From Pseudorhodobacter turbinis (GTDB lineage Bacteria > Pseudomonadota > Alphaproteobacteria > Rhodobacterales > Rhodobacteraceae), in NCBI RefSeq assembly GCF_005234135.1, contig NZ_CP039964.1, positions 1,803,001 to 1,867,000 on the forward strand: DNA of 64,000 nucleotides, written 5' to 3'. The notes below the pieces were generated by a model. The model was not told the DNA's origin and did not search any database. It saw only the letters and a list, made by a program, of their open reading frames with translations. Positions 63,058 through 64,000 of this stretch are shown here, piece after piece. How positions within the stretch are numbered: position 1 is the first letter of the stretch; every line of letters begins with the position of its first letter. Made by a program: the position numbers and the translations under genes.

Positions 63058-64000
63058 TCAGTAGCGGTAGTGTTCTGGCTTGAACGGGCCTTCGACGGTA
63101 ACGCCGATGTAATCCGCTTGATCCTTGCTCAGCTCTGTCAGCTTCACGCCGATACGGCCAAGATGCAGACGCGCTACCTTTTCATCCAGATGCTTGGGCA
63201 GGATATAGACGCCGGGCTGATAGTCTTCGCCTTTTGTCCAAAGCTCGATCTGCGCCAACACCTGATTGGTGAAGGATGCCGACATCACGAAAGACGGGTG
63301 GCCGGTGGCATTGCCAAGGTTCAGCAAACGCCCTTCGGACAAAAGGATAAGACGGCTGCCCGAAGGCATCTCGATCATATCCACCTGCTCTTTGATGTTG
63401 GTCCACTTGTGGTTCTTCAGGGCTGCAACCTGAATTTCATTGTCGAAATGGCCGATGTTGCCGACAATCGCCATGTCCTTCATTGCGCGCATATGCTCAA
63501 TCCGGATCACGTCTTTATTGCCGGTGGTGGTGATGAAGATGTCGGCGCTGTCGAGCACGTCTTCCAAAATCACAACCTCAAACCCGTCCATCGCGGCTTG
63601 CAGCGCGCAGATCGGGTCAACCTCGGTCACTTTCACGCGGGCACCAGCCCCCCGCAGCGACGCAGCAGAGCCTTTGCCAACATCGCCGTAACCGCAGACA
63701 ACGGCAACCTTGCCGGCCATCATGGTGTCGGTCGCGCGGCGGATGCCATCGACCAGCGATTCCTTGCAGCCGTATTTATTGTCGAATTTCGACTTGGTCA
63801 CGGAATCGTTGACGTTGATCGCTGGGAAGGGCAGTTGGCCTTTCTTGTGCAGATCATAAAGGCGGTGCACGCCGGTTGTGGTCTCCTCGGAGACACCTTT
63901 GATGGCCTCACGGGTTTTGGCGAACCAACCGGGGGTCTCGGCGATGCGCTTCTTGATCTGCGCCTTGATCACCTCTTCCTCTTCCGAAGTGGGAACGGCC
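63058..64000 (-). CDS. ahcY: Adenosylhomocysteinase, N-terminal part beyond the window
   Basis: The C-terminal ~314 residues of S-adenosylhomocysteine hydrolase; the frame runs off the right edge, so roughly the first third is missing. Seen here: [20 protein letters not shown] (the catalytic lysine region), [20 protein letters not shown] (NAD loop), [33 protein letters not shown] and the terminal FKPEHYRY with the NAD-binding lysine/tyrosine. It hydrolyses S-adenosylhomocysteine to adenosine and homocysteine. The upstream leader is not visible, so any riboswitch cannot be judged. Confidence 0.97.
   Translation of the reverse strand, partial: AVPTSEEEEVIKAQIKKRIAETPGWFAKTREAIKGVSEETTTGVHRLYDLHKKGQLPFPAINVNDSVTKSKFDNKYGCKESLVDGIRRATDTMMAGKVAVVCGYGDVGKGSAASLRGAGARVKVTEVDPICALQAAMDGFEVVILEDVLDSADIFITTTGNKDVIRIEHMRAMKDMAIVGNIGHFDNEIQVAALKNHKWTNIKEQVDMIEMPSGSRLILLSEGRLLNLGNATGHPSFVMSASFTNQVLAQIELWTKGEDYQPGVYILPKHLDEKVARLHLGRIGVKLTELSKDQADYIGVTVEGPFKPEHYRY

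Overview
The window looks like chromosomal DNA from a marine Rhodobacterales (Roseobacter-group) alphaproteobacterium. The evidence is the house-keeping gene content and order: hemD with the COG4223 and HemY-like genes divergent from tsaD-gpsA, a MaeB-type malic enzyme, and Hsp33-NudL-CCA transferase. A VPLPA-CTERM protein, a hemolysin-repeat/Hint protein and TctCBA and Fe-ADH genes fit the same group. No species call is attempted.

Layout. 1-9.9 kb holds a GT61 glycosyltransferase (cut by the window edge), malic enzyme, a ribokinase-like kinase, periplasmic MsrA, ArgG, IlvA, and a divergent HPt / response-regulator-PP2C pair. 9.9-16.2 kb is an insertion-sequence graveyard: one nearly intact IS5 element, an IS6 fragment, an interrupted IS110, an IS427-type fragment, two IS5 copies head to head, and a VPLPA-CTERM gene with an in-frame amber codon. 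16.2-25.9 kb is an ABC-dependent capsule locus (KpsD/Wza-like, KpsE, KpsM, KpsT). Its biosynthetic genes resemble teichoic-acid enzymes: an IspD/TarI-like cytidylyltransferase, an SDR reductase and three large proteins, at least two of the TagB/TagF type. 25.9-35 kb is conserved core (Nudix, Hsp33, NudL, CCA transferase, ABC exporter, RNA methyltransferase, NaChBac-type channel, L,D-transpeptidase/CAP cluster). 35-38.6 kb has ABC-transporter remnants and a tctCBA tripartite transporter. 38.6-48.7 kb is one long minus-strand catabolic operon (binding-protein ABC importer, DeoR regulator, IMPase-like phosphatase, N-formylglutamate-amidohydrolase-like enzyme, PuuA-like glutamine synthetase homologue, aldehyde dehydrogenase, Fe-ADH). 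49-54 kb has guanine deaminase and a 1158-residue hemolysin-repeat/Hint protein. 54-55.7 kb is a degraded island beside tRNA-Thr(CGT). 55.8-64 kb is core again (HemY/COG4223/HemD, TsaD, GpsA, YciI, EVE, DUF2853, AhcY).

Most notable observation. A 37-41 bp two-hairpin element occurs eight times, every time inside a transposase gene and never in the other genes. The hosts are four different IS types (two distinct IS5 transposases, an IS110 and an IS427-type). Each copy has a 5' hairpin around a CC(C/T)GG apex, a 3' hairpin (usually with one bulged base three pairs from its foot), and a tail close to GAGAGGG. The stems differ in sequence but keep their pairing. Removing the element restores the expected protein at the sites where both flanks can be read. 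One copy is in frame in an otherwise intact transposase, and two copies sit exactly at rearrangement joints. This behaves like a REP-like, IS-parasitising palindromic element. I do not recognise it as a described family.

The second theme is metabolic: a candidate polyol-phosphate (teichoic-acid-like) capsule, and a candidate import/gamma-glutamylation pathway for a phosphorylated amino-alcohol.
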